Source: Gerris lacustris (Eukaryota; Arthropoda; Insecta; Hemiptera; Gerridae). From it: a stretch of DNA of 64,000 nucleotides. The stretch is from the NCBI GenBank assembly GCA_951217055.1, contig OX578276.1, positions 119,110,979-119,174,978 on the forward strand, read 5' to 3'. Shown piece by piece: positions 22,051 to 33,640 of this stretch; position 1 is the first letter of the stretch, and each line of letters begins with the position of its first letter. Under the pieces are notes generated by a model. It saw nothing but the letters and a program-made list of their open reading frames with translations, had not been told where the DNA came from and did not search any database. The translations under genes were made by a program, and so were the position numbers.

Positions 22051-24117
22051 ATAATATAAATGATATGCATAAAAATGATATTTGGTGAAAAGTTAATCAT
22101 TATAAATAAAAGGGATTACGAAGTGTGAAAAATAATCGTGGTCTTTTTTTAAATGTTTTTATTAAGTTGCATCCTAAAGATATTTCTTGATTGTAATAAT
22201 ATATTGAAGAGCTAACAGTGTTGCTAACAGACTTATATGAAAGTTATACATATATTAAGTACTTCAGTTCTATTGAATAAATTTAAATGGGTTTCCATCT
22301 TTTAGTCCACATTAAATAGAACAATCGTACCGCTAAGAACTGTTTTATCACAATGATTTATGATGATCTAGATTAAGTTTTTTTTTTAAAATACTTTTAC
22401 AGACAATCTATCGAATATGAAGAGTCAAGAAAGAATAGTGGCTTAAAAGGCGGGATGAGTGGCGAATGTATGGGAACTTGTAGAACGAAAGAGAGTGGAT
22501 TATGGAATAAGATTTTGACGGGGGCAGCGGTTCTCGAATATATTAGCATGCTCTGATTACCAGGCAAGCCATCCAACACGCAAGGCTACGAAATATACAA
22601 CCTTACTGTCCGCTTTGCACCATGTGAATCTAGAAAAATACTTTATATAAACCGACTCCAAAAAAAGTCTTATATTGAGCTCATTGTCTATTGTTAAAAT
22701 ATTTCAGTGATTATGGTAAGGGTACTGAGTTTTAGAAAAAAACGTACATCACAATTTTAACATTTATACAAAAAGTTGAAGAAAGTTTCTTTGAGTAATT
22801 GCTGGATTAGTGGAATATAATAATTCCTGGCTGAAGTGCGGTTCAAAACTTCTTAAAGAATTCTCATTGGTATCCTTTAGATATGGATCTTAATTTATAT
22901 CGGTTGAATAAGTGTTAAAATTTTACGGAAAGGGATTTGTAACAAAATATAAGTCAAATTTAAAAGAGTTTGGAATTGATTGTTACAGTGATGCTAACAA
23001 CAAAATACAGGCATTTTCAATAGTATCCATAATTAAATTGATTAATTCATTACGATTTAGAAAACTACTACTAAACTCCGGGAATAATATATATATTTAT
23101 GTGTGTGTTTGTGTATGTATAAAGACATTAGTATATTTGTTTTACTACCACATAATTCCATGCTATGCTAAATTTAAATCTTTTACACTTAGAAATAATG
23201 AGATAATCGTCCAAAAATGTTGCATACATCAACACGCATTGCTGTATACAGCAATATGTAACACAATATCAATTGGCATAAAGTATCTCTAATTTTTAAA
23301 AGATTCATTTACAGGTAAATATTTAAATGAAAGACTATGTTTGTTTTGTGGAAAGAAACTGTATCGGCTCTAAAAAAACTATAAACCCGGGAAAGAGAGC
23401 TTGACCTTTTTGTCTTAATCGAAAAATGTGTTGCAATGGAGTCCTTGGAAAGGTGGATGTTGACTGTAATACCACGCTTGAAATAAAATTTAATTTAAAA
23501 ATGTGGAATTACATTTTTCTAAATGAGATGAGATGAAACTCACGGTCATTAACTTTCTACGGTATTTTTAATAAAAAGAAAGATGTATGGTAAATTTACG
23601 CTTATATTTCTCTACGTGTTAGTTTCATGGTTTCACATCACAAATAATTTTGAGGTGAGTAAACTTTGGAGACTTGTTGTTTCTCACGATCTTATTCACT
23701 AGTCAGCGAAAAATACCTTTTTTAAATCACTCTATGAAGAAACAATGAGATAATGTAATTTCAAATTTTATCTTATTTTTTTGAAAGAATGTAAAACGTT
23801 GCATTATATGAAATTGCAAGAGAGGGAGAAATGCAAAAAAAGTTTGTTTTTCATCTTGATTTATCAAACTTATGTAGATAACATTTATTTAATCAAAATA
23901 AATAATGTTTATTTGAGTATTTAACATGTTAATGAACTAAAAATTTATGAATTTGGGCGATATTTATTTGACTTGGCTGATGCTGCCTCAGACGATCAAG
24001 GAATAGCATACGTGTCTTTTCTTTTTTGTTCGGATTGTACCAATTTGATTACATAACGCTTATAAATGTGATATAATCAATTATAGAGTCCAAAATGGAA
24101 GTCAATTAATATTAGTT
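22051..24117. other. no supported gene
   Basis: AT-rich. A 126-codon plus-strand frame (22912-23292) starts at GTG, contains a (TG)n microsatellite and shows no motif, so I do not call it a gene. Confidence 0.55.
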
Positions 24118-24278
24118 CTGAAATATGACAATGAATATACCAAGTTGATTCTTCATGGATCAGCAATTGCGTTGATATGTCCTGAAATATGACATTGAAT
24201 ATACCAATTTGATTCTTTATGGATTAGCAATTGAGTTGATATTTTCTGAAATATGACAATGAATATACCAAGTGGAAT
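24118..24278 (+). repeat. minisatellite, 64-bp unit, 2.5 copies
   Basis: Units begin CTGAAATATGACA at 24118, 24182 and 24246, giving an exact 64-bp period. Units differ by a few substitutions, and the third is cut off after about 33 bp by the junction with family T. Confidence 0.85.
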
Positions 24279-24289
24279 ACCTTCAAAAG

Positions 24290-24905
24290 TAGACTGTCAA
24301 TTGGTGTGGCACATAGCTTCCTCGCATCCTATAACGTGATTAATTGATTTTATGCTTTTATAAGCCATTCTTGTCTAATTTGTTTAATTGTTCCCCCGTC
24401 TTTTTAATCTGTCAAAATTGTTTGGATTCTTTACATAATAAATTAAAGTACCAATTTAGCAAAAGTTAAAGAGTGCAGACGGATCAAATTAATCTGTGGC
24501 AATCTGCGTTAGTGTATAACTTAACTATATAAGTTTCATACAAATCAGTAATAATAAATAAATGTATGTTTGTGCGCATGTGGAAGAGAAACAAATAAGC
24601 GCAGAAGGTTGAAACGTTTATGGGACCAACAATGAGCCAAATATGACCTACCATCCAAATTTCATTAAAGTCGGACGTATAAATTTTAAGATACGTTGGT
24701 TCGCAAACATTGAGCGACAGACAGTCTGACACACCGAAAGACAGACTAACAGACCGACAGACAAACTCGGAACCAAAAATGTCCCTGATGTCTCAAACGG
24801 ATTTCTGTCTTGAAATTTTTGAAATCGGAAACCTAAAAATGTTTCGTTCTTCAGAACGATCATATAGCTTCCGTTACCTTTGGTAAGCTCGGAAGCAATA
24901 ACCTA
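24290..24905 (+). repeat. dispersed repeat family T, near full-length copy
   Basis: Head TTGGTGTGGCACATAGCTTC at 24300, C-rich patch and TCAAAATTGTTTGGATTC, then a GACAGAC-rich patch (24715-24765), and tail CTTCCGTTACCTTTGGTAAG ending near 24900. Overlapping ORFs on the minus strand are products of this repeat. Confidence 0.7.
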
Positions 24906-25847
24906 AAGCCAATACTGATTATTAAAAAATAAATCTTTTATATTGTGAAAAAAATCTCAATAAATTAAAAAACATTCTAGTAATGTTGCCAATTTTCATA
25001 TAGCCGCCTATAATAGTAACGTGATCTTAATTAAATTGAATTTGTGAAATTTCCCTATTAGTTGAGCAAAACGGAGTAATTAAAGTGGACGGAGAGTAAT
25101 TACTTGTGGAAGTACTAGACAGAAGGAGAGGAGCCCGGGCTCGTGCGGTCACGCCTGTATTAGCTTGCCTGCTTCGACACGCTCTGCTTCCAATCTGCGA
25201 GTACAACCATTCTGAAACACAGCTTCGCAAACCTTCTTATACAACTCTATCCCATATCAACTCTGCAATTGCAACTAATAAAACATTGCTAATTACAAAT
25301 TTGTAACTACTAAGCTATTCCACACTAAATAATTCTTTGTAAATACCCTTAACTGATCATATCGTTGTAATCTTTACACGACAAATTTTTATTTTTGAAA
25401 AAATTTTAGAGCAATAATGATTCTTTTATGATTCAAGATTGATAGTTATCGCTTGTTAAAGAAATTTATTAACAATATAGTTTACTGGTCAACAATGTTT
25501 TAGATTTTTGCATTAGCAGTGAAATACACAACTTGCCTAACATCAGAAGTTTAACATCTTACATTTTGAAATAGTTTCTTGCTTTGAGTCATTAATGCTA
25601 TAATTTCGTTTTGAGAAGTAAAATCTAACAAGCTATACTTTCCATTAAATAATCAAAATATGGATTTCACTGGATTTTCTAAATCAATGGCTTACTTAAA
25701 TATTATTTATTAAATTTTAGAATAAAATATATATACATTTATTTTAATCCATTTATATGCATTTTAAATTTTTTACTGAACTCAGAATTTTTGTTTTTAA
25801 AACATACTGTGATAAACTAAAAATTATAATTAAAACAAAAATCATAA
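24906..25847. other. no supported gene; GC-richer patch at 25090-25260
   Basis: The patch is open on both strands (67 and 66 codons) with Arg/Ala-rich translations. Neither resembles a known family. The rest is AT-rich. Confidence 0.45.
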
Positions 25848-26211
25848 TCATGGGCGCCCATACCTATGGGCAGGGGGGGGCCGTGGCCCCCCCCTGGCTC
25901 TCAGGAAAAGAGGAAAAAAAATTATATTACCGTCAGTGGCGTATCCAGCAGGGAGGGGGGGGGCACAGGGGGCACGCGCCCCTCCCCCCCTGACCCTGAA
26001 TAGAGTAAAAAAAAATAATAGTAAAAAAAAATACGCCGTATTTTTTTTTTTAATACATATTTTTTACATTCACCTCATATTCAATTTCACCTCAGAAATG
26101 CATAAAAGCGCTTTTTGAAAGGTCATATTTTCAAAAATTCCCCCCGGACCCCCCCCCCCCCCCCCCCCAATAATCCCACCTGCAATAATTAACCGCACAC
26201 GACGCCCATGA
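25848..26211. mobile_element. C/G-tract-rich MITE-like element with 9-bp inverted ends
   Basis: TCATGGGCG at 25848-25856 is complementary to CGCCCATGA at 26203-26211. Inside are G and C homopolymer runs, a CAGTGGCGTATCCAGCAGGG segment at about 25934 that looks like the start of a second nested element, and A/T runs. ORFs here are low-complexity. Confidence 0.45.
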
Positions 26212-26640
26212 CTTACAGTAAGATATTGTACTGCAGTAAGCATCAGTATAACATTTTCTAACGAATACGTTCTAAAACAGTTATTACTTAGGCACGGAGT
26301 TTTTTTTGTTTATTAGTAGTACATTCTTTTGGAGGATGGGGGGGGGGGCAGCTGCTTTGTTGAATAAGTGTTCCCTTATCTTGTTAGCACCTGAAAAATC
26401 CCCCCCCCCCCCCCATCTTTACTGACTTAGAATGTGTCCCCCCCCCAGAAAGAGATTTACGTATTGGTATATCGGACTCTAAATTTTTTTTATTTATGTA
26501 GGTTAGTTTGAATCAGAATTAGCTCAGAACCTCTGCTTCATATAATTTTTTTTTTTAAAGTATTTTCAGTGTTTACCGATTTCTTTTATTATACATTAGG
26601 CCACTCAAATTAGACATTAATAATAATGTAGTTCAGATTT
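26212..26640. repeat. low-complexity G/C tracts
   Basis: G runs near 26335-26349 and C runs near 26401-26414 and 26438-26446, mixed with AT-rich DNA. No gene. Confidence 0.6.
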
Positions 26641-26644
26641 TTTT

Positions 26645-27010
26645 TTTTTATGTTGTTCGGACCAGTTAGGGTAGTGTGATCCTAAGTTTGTAGCTTCGAA
26701 GAACTTGTGCTGGCAGCATAATACGTGAAAAACTGAAAATAGTCGGACTTTTTTAAATTGTTGCCATATAAATCGTAAACAATATGTGTTTTTCGATATT
26801 ATTAGAGTTATTATTTTTAAAGTACAGTGAATTTGCAACAGCATAAGCCAAACTGCAGCTCTGCACATCTATAATATTTTCCGAGTTATGACAAGTCAAA
26901 AATTGTCAGTTTTTCCAAAAAATTATATTTTTTAGTATTGCTCTCGTTTCGGCCCGATAATCGGTATAAAACCGCACAAGGAAAGAAGTTGTAGTAAATT
27001 GTAAATTTAA
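26645..27010 (+). repeat. dispersed repeat family U, copy 1
   Basis: Starts GTTCGGACCAGTTAGGGTAG and continues through AACTTGTGCTGGCAGC, GTGAAAAACTGAAAA and GAAGTTGTAGTAAATT. The same order occurs at 27658-28020, and it is reversed at 28490-28830. Confidence 0.65.
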
Positions 27011-27657
27011 TTTACTAATTTTCTCTTAAGTACAAAACGAAGTCTGTAGGCCCAATAGTTCTGTTGCAACAACAGAAACATAAGAATAGATTAACATAAG
27101 AATGGATTAAGGAAGGGGGGAGTATGGGGGCTGCAGCCCCTCCCCCTTTCCTTGGAATTTTACTTTTGGCATTGGCCCTAACAACATATCCAAAAATTGT
27201 AGATACCCGACCTTTTGCAAGGAAGACTATATTTTTTGTACTTATTGACTGAACTCTTAAATACCCTAATATTTTAATTTTTAACCTAATACTATTACCT
27301 AATTTCCATTGAACTCAAAACATTTGGCGTACTTAATTTTTTTTGTTAATACACGTAACTAAAATATTTTTAAAATGTACCAATTTATTTTACTTGGTAC
27401 TAAAATAAAACATTAATTTATATAGTGAACAACTTTTAATAATAAAATATTATTCAAATATAATTTTTTTTTAAATAAAATACCCAGGTCTTCATGTCAA
27501 GTTAATAAAAATCATCAATTTATTGGTATAAAATTACATTTTAGATGCTCTTGGAATAGTCTAAAAATACGTTTTTAAGTAATGTAAACTACAAAAATTT
27601 TCCCGGACCCCCCTAAAAGAAAGTCCAACCCCTTTCAAAATTGGCTGAATCCGCCCT
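27011..27657. other. no supported gene
   Basis: Holds a G/C-tract segment at 27110-27150 resembling MITE-type ends and a C-rich piece near 27600-27615. Otherwise AT-rich. Confidence 0.45.
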
Positions 27658-28160
27658 TGTGTTCGGACCAGTTAGGCTACTGTGATCTGAAATTTGCAGC
27701 TTCAAAAAACTTGTGCTAGCTGCGTGAAAAACTGAAAAAATCTTTTCAGTTCTTTCTATATAATATACCTTGTAAACTGTGTGTCTTTTGCGATGTTATT
27801 TTTTCTTACTATTTTTACAGTACAATACATTTACAACAATTTATGCGCAACTCTGTACGTCTAATAGTTTCCGAGATATGACACTAAAAATTGGATTTTT
27901 TTTTTTTCACAAAATGTAAGTTTTAAGTATTGCTCTCGATTTGGGGCGAATATTGGCATAAAACCAACGAGAGAAGTAAGAATGAAGTTGTAGTAAATTT
28001 AATTGGCTTCAAGTTCATCGGCAACTCTGTACGTCCAATAGTTTCCAAGATATGGCACTTCAAAAATTGTCTATTTTTTCCAAAAAAAATTGACATTATA
28101 TTATTACTCTCGCTTCGGGCTTATGTTGGCATAAAACCTCTCACTTCTCACCAACGAAAA
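27658..28160 (+). repeat. dispersed repeat family U, copy 2 with an internal duplication
   Basis: GTTCGGACCAGTTAGGCTAC starts the copy. The block with CAACTCTGTACGTC(T/C)AATAGTTTCC and a following T-rich tract occurs twice, near 27848 and 28022. Confidence 0.65.
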
Positions 28161-28273
28161 AAGTCATAAGAAATGGAGCTGAATAATTGAAAGCATCTAC
28201 TCTCCGTTGAGCAATTCAATTCCGTGTCAGACTGCTTAGAAATTCACAACTTTTAAAATATGGAGAATGAATC

Positions 28274-28345
28274 CACGTCAAACGGCTTGTTGTGCACTTC
28301 AATAGCACTGGCTCTATTGAAGTGCACAACAAGCCGTTTGACGTG
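28274..28345. repeat. perfect palindrome, 32-bp arms, 8-nt loop
   Basis: 28274-28305 (starting CACGTCAAACGGCTTG) is an exact reverse complement of 28314-28345, with loop CACTGGCT. It lies between family U copies in opposite orientation. Confidence 0.95.
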
Positions 28346-28489
28346 TTGTCAAATGATCACAACTTGTTATTGAAGTGGTTTAGGCTCATTTCTTATAATA
28401 AACAATTTTTCCGTTTTCTGTTCTTTTACGATTGCAACAGAACTATTTTGTCTTCGGGCTTCGTTTTGTGCTTGTATAAAAGCCAATTA

Positions 28490-28830
28490 AATTTACTACA
28501 GCTTCATTTCCTACAATGTTTCTTGTAGTCAGCGGTGATATCCGATATTCGACCCGAACCTTGTATTTATTTTTTTTTTTTTGACGTGCCATATCTCGGA
28601 ATGTATTATATGTGGAGAGCTACAGTTGGGCTTATGCTGCTGCAAATTTACTGCACTTTAAAAATAATATAACAAACTAATATCGAAAAAAACATAGTTT
28701 AAGTGTATGGCAAAAACTGAAAAAAGTCTAAATTTTCTTCAGTTTTTCACGTAAGTATAACGCAGCTGGCACAGGTTTTTTGAAGCTGCAAACTTAGTAT
28801 CACACCACCCTAACTGGTCCAAACATATCG
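28490..28830 (-). repeat. dispersed repeat family U, inverted copy 3
   Basis: Reads in reverse: AATTTACTACAGCTTCATTT, CTGCTGCAAATTTACTGCAC, CAGTTTTTCACGTAAG and CACCCTAACTGGTCCAAACA. With copy 2 it makes a large inverted pair around the palindrome. Confidence 0.65.
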
Positions 28831-29099
28831 AAAAAATAAATTAAAAAAAAAATAAAAATGAAGTTAACGTCTTTTACACCGATATAAATTGGATTAAAAT
28901 TGTCAATTTGTCCTATATGGATACGTAAAATAAATATTTTTCTTTTAACATTTGGCACTATCTAATTTTCATAACAACTTTATGCAAACTATAGCTGTAT
29001 CCGATTTTGCTCAGTAGTAAAGAATCAAACTCCACTTAATTAAATTTTAAAAATTCAAATTATATTTTAAGAATATATTTTGACCTACCAAACTGATAG

Positions 29100-29185
29100 T
29101 GTTAACCTACTACTTAAACTATACAGGGTTGCCTACGGACCCTCGCTGTGTGCTGACTAGCACACACTTGACCTGTTTATTCATG
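29100..29185 (+). repeat. 3' end of dispersed repeat family Y
   Basis: GCCTACGGACCCTCGCTGTG at 29131, then an 8-bp hairpin TGTGTGCT-GACT-AGCACACA (29147-29166) and GACCTGTTTATT. It is nearly identical to the 3' end of the Y element at 39352-39402. Confidence 0.65.
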
Positions 29186-29219
29186 GGCTAAAATCTACAA
29201 AATTTAAAAATTTAAAAAA

Positions 29220-29355
29220 TGGGAGACCAAACCCCCCCTCCCCCCCGTTGAAGTTCCCCTCCCCCGGTTGTGCCCCCTCTCCACCGGTGGTCCCCCCTCC
29301 TCCACTGGTGGTGCATCACTCCCCCTCGCTGGTGGCGGTGGCCCCCCCCTACAAA
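29220..29355. repeat. C-rich low-complexity tract
   Basis: Repeated CCCCCCTCC(A)CCGGTGGT-like units. The overlapping plus and minus ORFs (proline- or glycine-rich) are artefacts of this composition. Confidence 0.7.
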
Positions 29356-29375
29356 AATTCATATGGGCGCCCATG

Positions 29376-29759
29376 TCTGTGTATCGGAGGTAAAGGGCAC
29401 TATGAGCCAAATTGTAAATTTTTCGGGAGAGCTTTTTTAATGATGTATGGCCATACTGATAAGACTAGTAGCTTTCTCACTCTACTAAGTGGAGTGGATA
29501 TAGGGCACTATCTGGACATAGTGCTAACTTATTCCTAATTCTCTGGAGGTAAACAGCTACATGTCCAAATAGTGCTCTTTACCTCCCCAGCATGTTGGTT
29601 CATAGTACCTTTTCCAACTGGCTAAATCCGTGAGTTTTAGTTTTAGCACATAGTGCCTTGTACCTCTAAAAAAGGTGGGAAAAATGAATAGTAAATATAC
29701 TGTTAAAACCTCAATTTCGTAAAAAATGGAGATAGTGCCCTTTACCTTCCATACACAGA
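29376..29759. mobile_element. MITE with 28-bp terminal inverted repeats
   Basis: 29376-29403 (TCTGTGTATCGGAGGTAAAG followed by GGCACTAT) is complementary to 29732-29759 with two mismatches in 28. The inside is non-coding; a second GGGCACTATCTGG / CCAAATAGTGC pair repeats the theme. Target duplication is unclear. Confidence 0.6.
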
Positions 29760-31639
29760 TATGGACTCCAAACATTCTTGCCAACGAACTCATCCTTTCT
29801 TTTGATATTATTGACATTCTAAAATTTGTTTGAATTTTTCAAGTGCATCCTAGAATGAGATATCGTCTGGAGGGAGACATACATACATAAAAAAAAGTTT
29901 TAAATTGCAGGAATCGATTACGAACGGTCTATAACGGATTGCCATGGAGAAAATGTTCAAAAATTGGCATTACAAAAAAGTTGAAGTCATTGCAATAGCT
30001 TAATTATCTTCGAAAATTCGCTAATAGAGTAAAACAGATCTTTCAGGAGAATTGAATTATATAGAAACTGTGTCATCAACAGAGTCAGATAAATATTTAA
30101 AATATAATTTAATTGATGTTGGCATAACTATACTCTACATCCCTGAAGCTTTCACTAGTGGAAGCGAATCACCTGACTTCAAAGCCTTCGTGATATGGAT
30201 TTTACTGGCAACCAAGAGATGTGTGATGATAAAACTTCATCATTGTACCATTAATATGCATCACAACTTTCTTCAATGATTCAACTTGACCTTTGAATTA
30301 CTAGCTGTATAGCTTTGAATTAGCTATCCTGTTAAAATTAATTTATTAAAAACATGCTGATTGATTTCAAAACACATTAGAAAAATAACTAACCACTTAT
30401 CAACAGGAAGTGAATTAAACGCTTATCTACTCCAGATTATGTCACTTTGACATTTAATTATTTTAATACGTAAAATAATTAACATTATAAAAACTCAAAC
30501 TCATTTAAATTTTTTAATAATCTTTTAATTTAAAATTAATCCTTAATAAAGCGGAAGGGAGATTGATTCATACAGGTACTACTAATTTATATTTTAGTTA
30601 AAAATAATTTTATATGTATAGATAGAGGGCTTAGTATGGGTTTCCTTCTCAATAGATTTCAATCTTTATTTTTACTTTTTTTTAAAAAAAGAAGATGAGA
30701 ATGTATTATTCTTCTTTTTTAATAGGGTGTAACAAGTTAACAAATAAAATATATAGTCATTTGAATCAGGATTTAAAAAAACAAAACAAAGAATACAAAA
30801 ATCCAATTAAAATTATTCCTAGAGAAGGTTTAGGATATAATAAACCTTGTTGTCTTAGGTGAAGGTCTACTGATGCAGGAATAACGGAAACACCAAAAAA
30901 ATCCTGATGGTTCGGTATTTAAAATAAAGCATTAAGTTGATGAAGGATGCGGGGGGGCAGATGGATGCGGGCTAGCGATGGTCCGAACCTCCTGGCCCTA
31001 CGACACTACAGTGTGGACCTCACTCAACATTGGTACTACACCAAGCAAGGACAACATGTACCTTCATCTTTATATACATTTAGGTCAAAATAATGTTTTT
31101 ATAAAAAAACAACAAATTATACCGACAAGGACGCTACACTTTATATCAACGTATAACAGAAAATGCACTATAATTTTAAGTTAAATCGTTTGTGAGCGAT
31201 TTTCTTTACTCTACAGACATTTAAAATGGAAAATAAGAACTAATGTATAAATAATTATGAGGCAACATCCAAGCTATTAGTGCTAAAAGTGTATTAGTTA
31301 CTAACACTAAGTGGGTTGATTGTGTAATACAGATATATGTATTACTCTACGTATGCTCTTTTAATAATAATCTAATGAAATGAAACAGTGAATATTGTGT
31401 AATTGACACATTTAAATTGAGGATTAAGGGTACATACCTAAAGTCATTAGTACAACTATATTATTTATAATAGTAATAGGATATGGTGCTAAGATAAAGT
31501 CTCCACATAAAATTATGTATAGATATATGATATATAAATTATCAGAGTAGCTCTCGGCCTCTATAAGCCCATCATCAGTGTCATAAGTGTGAATATTTTC
31601 CTTTTACCTTCATATTATTTATATTATAGTACTATTTTT
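29760..31639. other. no supported gene
   Basis: A 75-codon plus-strand ORF (30052-30279) has mixed composition but no motif I recognise. Otherwise AT-rich. Confidence 0.5.
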
Positions 31640-31765
31640 TATTGATATACACAAGGTGTGCAATGTATAGTTGTCTGCTTGCAATATTGAGCTGAGTGTG
31701 CATTTTAATCTTAAATTTTATTCATGCGTTAAGATTCATATTACATTCATTTGTAAGCCTAATCG
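31640..31765 (-). repeat. dispersed repeat family W (minus copy)
   Basis: AGTTGTCTGCTTGCAATATT and GTGTGCATTTTAATCTTAAA are the reverse complement of 14.04-14.14 kb. Confidence 0.65.
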
Positions 31766-32064
31766 ATAAAGTAAGTATAATCTTTAGTGATGACTAAGTT
31801 CAAGCGTCTGCAAATTGTGCAATGACAGTAGTACGCAAGTGCTTCCAAATTCTGTTCCAATCTCTGAGCATACTCTTCATCAGGTTGATGTGCGATAGTC
31901 GGCTGGGCCAGTTTACGGCGGGATGCTCCGTAAACTGTGCCTCGCCCAAGATTCGCGCCTCCTCTGCGTATATATGTGGCATTTATGTAAGAATAACAAA
32001 CACTTATTATATATGTAAACAAACCAATCAATGAATTTTTAAACAGAATAACAAACGCATACAT
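31759..32064 (-). pseudogene. coding relic, possibly the N-terminus of a Helitron-type protein
   Basis: An open minus-strand frame of 101 codons. After a hydrophobic non-specific start it reads RRGGANLGRGT, then YGASRRKLAQ and DEEYAQRLEQNLEALAY. Arthropod Helitron replicases often begin with a basic RRGGANLGRRT-type motif followed by Glu/Gln/Arg-rich helices, and this fits that order. A possible splice acceptor (TATACGCAG on the minus strand) lies directly before it. No Rep or helicase motif is present, so only this fragment remains. The assignment is from remembered pattern, and a chance ORF is not excluded. Confidence 0.3.
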
Positions 32065-32085
32065 TTGTTAAGAGTAAACTTATAT

Positions 32086-33640
32086 TAAACTAGACTTCTC
32101 CCTGCGCTCCGCGCGGGGCTCATGCTAGGTGTTGCCTATTGTCATGTAGGCCAAGCAAATGAAATGCCTAAATTGTTTTCTATCCAAGCCTTGTAGGAAT
32201 AAAATCAGGACTATATTAAACATCATTCATTCTGTTACTAAGAAAATAAGTTCCTCCAAATCGTAGTTAAGAGTCTATCTATATATTTAAAGCCAAGAGA
32301 AACTATGTAAGTAATATGTATATTATTGATAAAAATACTAAAAAAGATAATAAATAAGAAAATAAATGTCGTAAAAACCTATTAGACTGTGAAGTCATTG
32401 AACAATCGATGATGGTGAATTGATTTAATTATCAGTCTCGCTTCTCAATACGGTAGTTGCACCAGTAACTATTTAATAACTCTAGTTTTGGAAAAAAATA
32501 ATTAAATAATAAATACTCGATTTATAGAGCAATAGTGTAAGATTTAAGCACCCCAATCAGAAATTAAATCGGTCAACAATCGCGGACGCCATAAGAGCTC
32601 AGTCATTTCTTTTCTTTTTTTTACAAAAATCAAATTTAGCTCTATTTAAGGTAGAACCAATAAAGGTACGACAAAAAGTCTTGGACCAAAGTTGTAGAAC
32701 TTTTACAATCAGTTATAACAGCTGGCGCAATCAGCTTGTCGTTACGACTTACCGTTTAGCCACAATAAGCCTCCAAAAAAATATTAAAGTGCTTCCGCCA
32801 TCTTTAATTTTTTAAGGGGGGTAAAAATATATTTTTTAACTTTTCGAATTTTTCAAGTCGGTTTGGGCCAATTTTCGACCAAACGCAAAAAACCGCAAGT
32901 CTCTAGGTGGTCTAGAAGTACCCAAACCTTTTGATTAGTGAGTCTTTAGAGGTTTGTTTTCGGTGGGTTAACTTAATTTTTTTAGGTTATGTTTTATATA
33001 CTTTATTTTATAAAATTGTTAATAACTTTGGTTCTACTCAATATTTTTAGATGAAACCAAGCCTACAAATTGCGCAACATGTTTGCGCTCACCACTGAAA
33101 AAAAAATAAATCAAATCTATTTAGCTAGTTTTGCGCCTATAAAGTCTGACTGGGGCGACAGACACACATACATACACGAAAAAAGTTAAGGCCGGATTCG
33201 GTTTTTGGAATGTCTAAAGTGAAAAAGTATCCAACAAATTTTCAATTCTGACCAATGTACAGACAAAACTTTAATTTTATATGTATAGATAGCTGATAGA
33301 ACAATAGACATTTTTATTTATTAACAGCTGAAACCGGATCAAAAATAGTAATATTTCTAATTTTTAATTAAATTTCTTTTTCTGTTTTTCTATTTTACCC
33401 GCCTCTTAAATGAAAATATGACAAAAGTGGATATAATAGCAATAACTGTACTCTTAAAGAGCTCGTACTCCTGTGAACCAATTTGGACCATTTCAGGTTG
33501 ATACCTTCCTGTGGTTAGTCACTATGACTGTGCCGGATTTTGTGCGGATCGGTTCAGCTGTTCAGGAGGAGATTGTGTCCAAACAAATGCAAAGAGTTGT
33601 ATAAGAGCTCCGCTTCGCTCAGCTCGATAAGCACTTTTTA
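32086..33640 (-). mobile_element. 1.5-kb non-coding element containing family Z
   Basis: One end (32086-32130) has the hairpin CCCTGCGCTCCGCGCGGGG followed at short distance by CTAG. The other end (near 33600-33635) has AGAGCTCCGCTTCGCTCAGC. Between them lie the family Z block (33305-33600, reverse of 13490-13855) and ORF-free sequence. A hairpin followed by CTAG resembles a Helitron 3' terminus; this is suggestive only. Confidence 0.35.

Noticed and set aside
22912..23292. 126-codon open frame
   Set aside because: Begins at GTG, passes through a (TG)n repeat and has no recognisable content.
24118..24278. Possible CRISPR array (regular repeats)
   Set aside because: Repeats are directly adjacent without unique spacers; it is a minisatellite, and the genome is eukaryotic.
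29204..29538. Proline-rich and glycine-rich ORFs on opposite strands
   Set aside because: Products of the C-rich low-complexity tract and the adjacent MITE.
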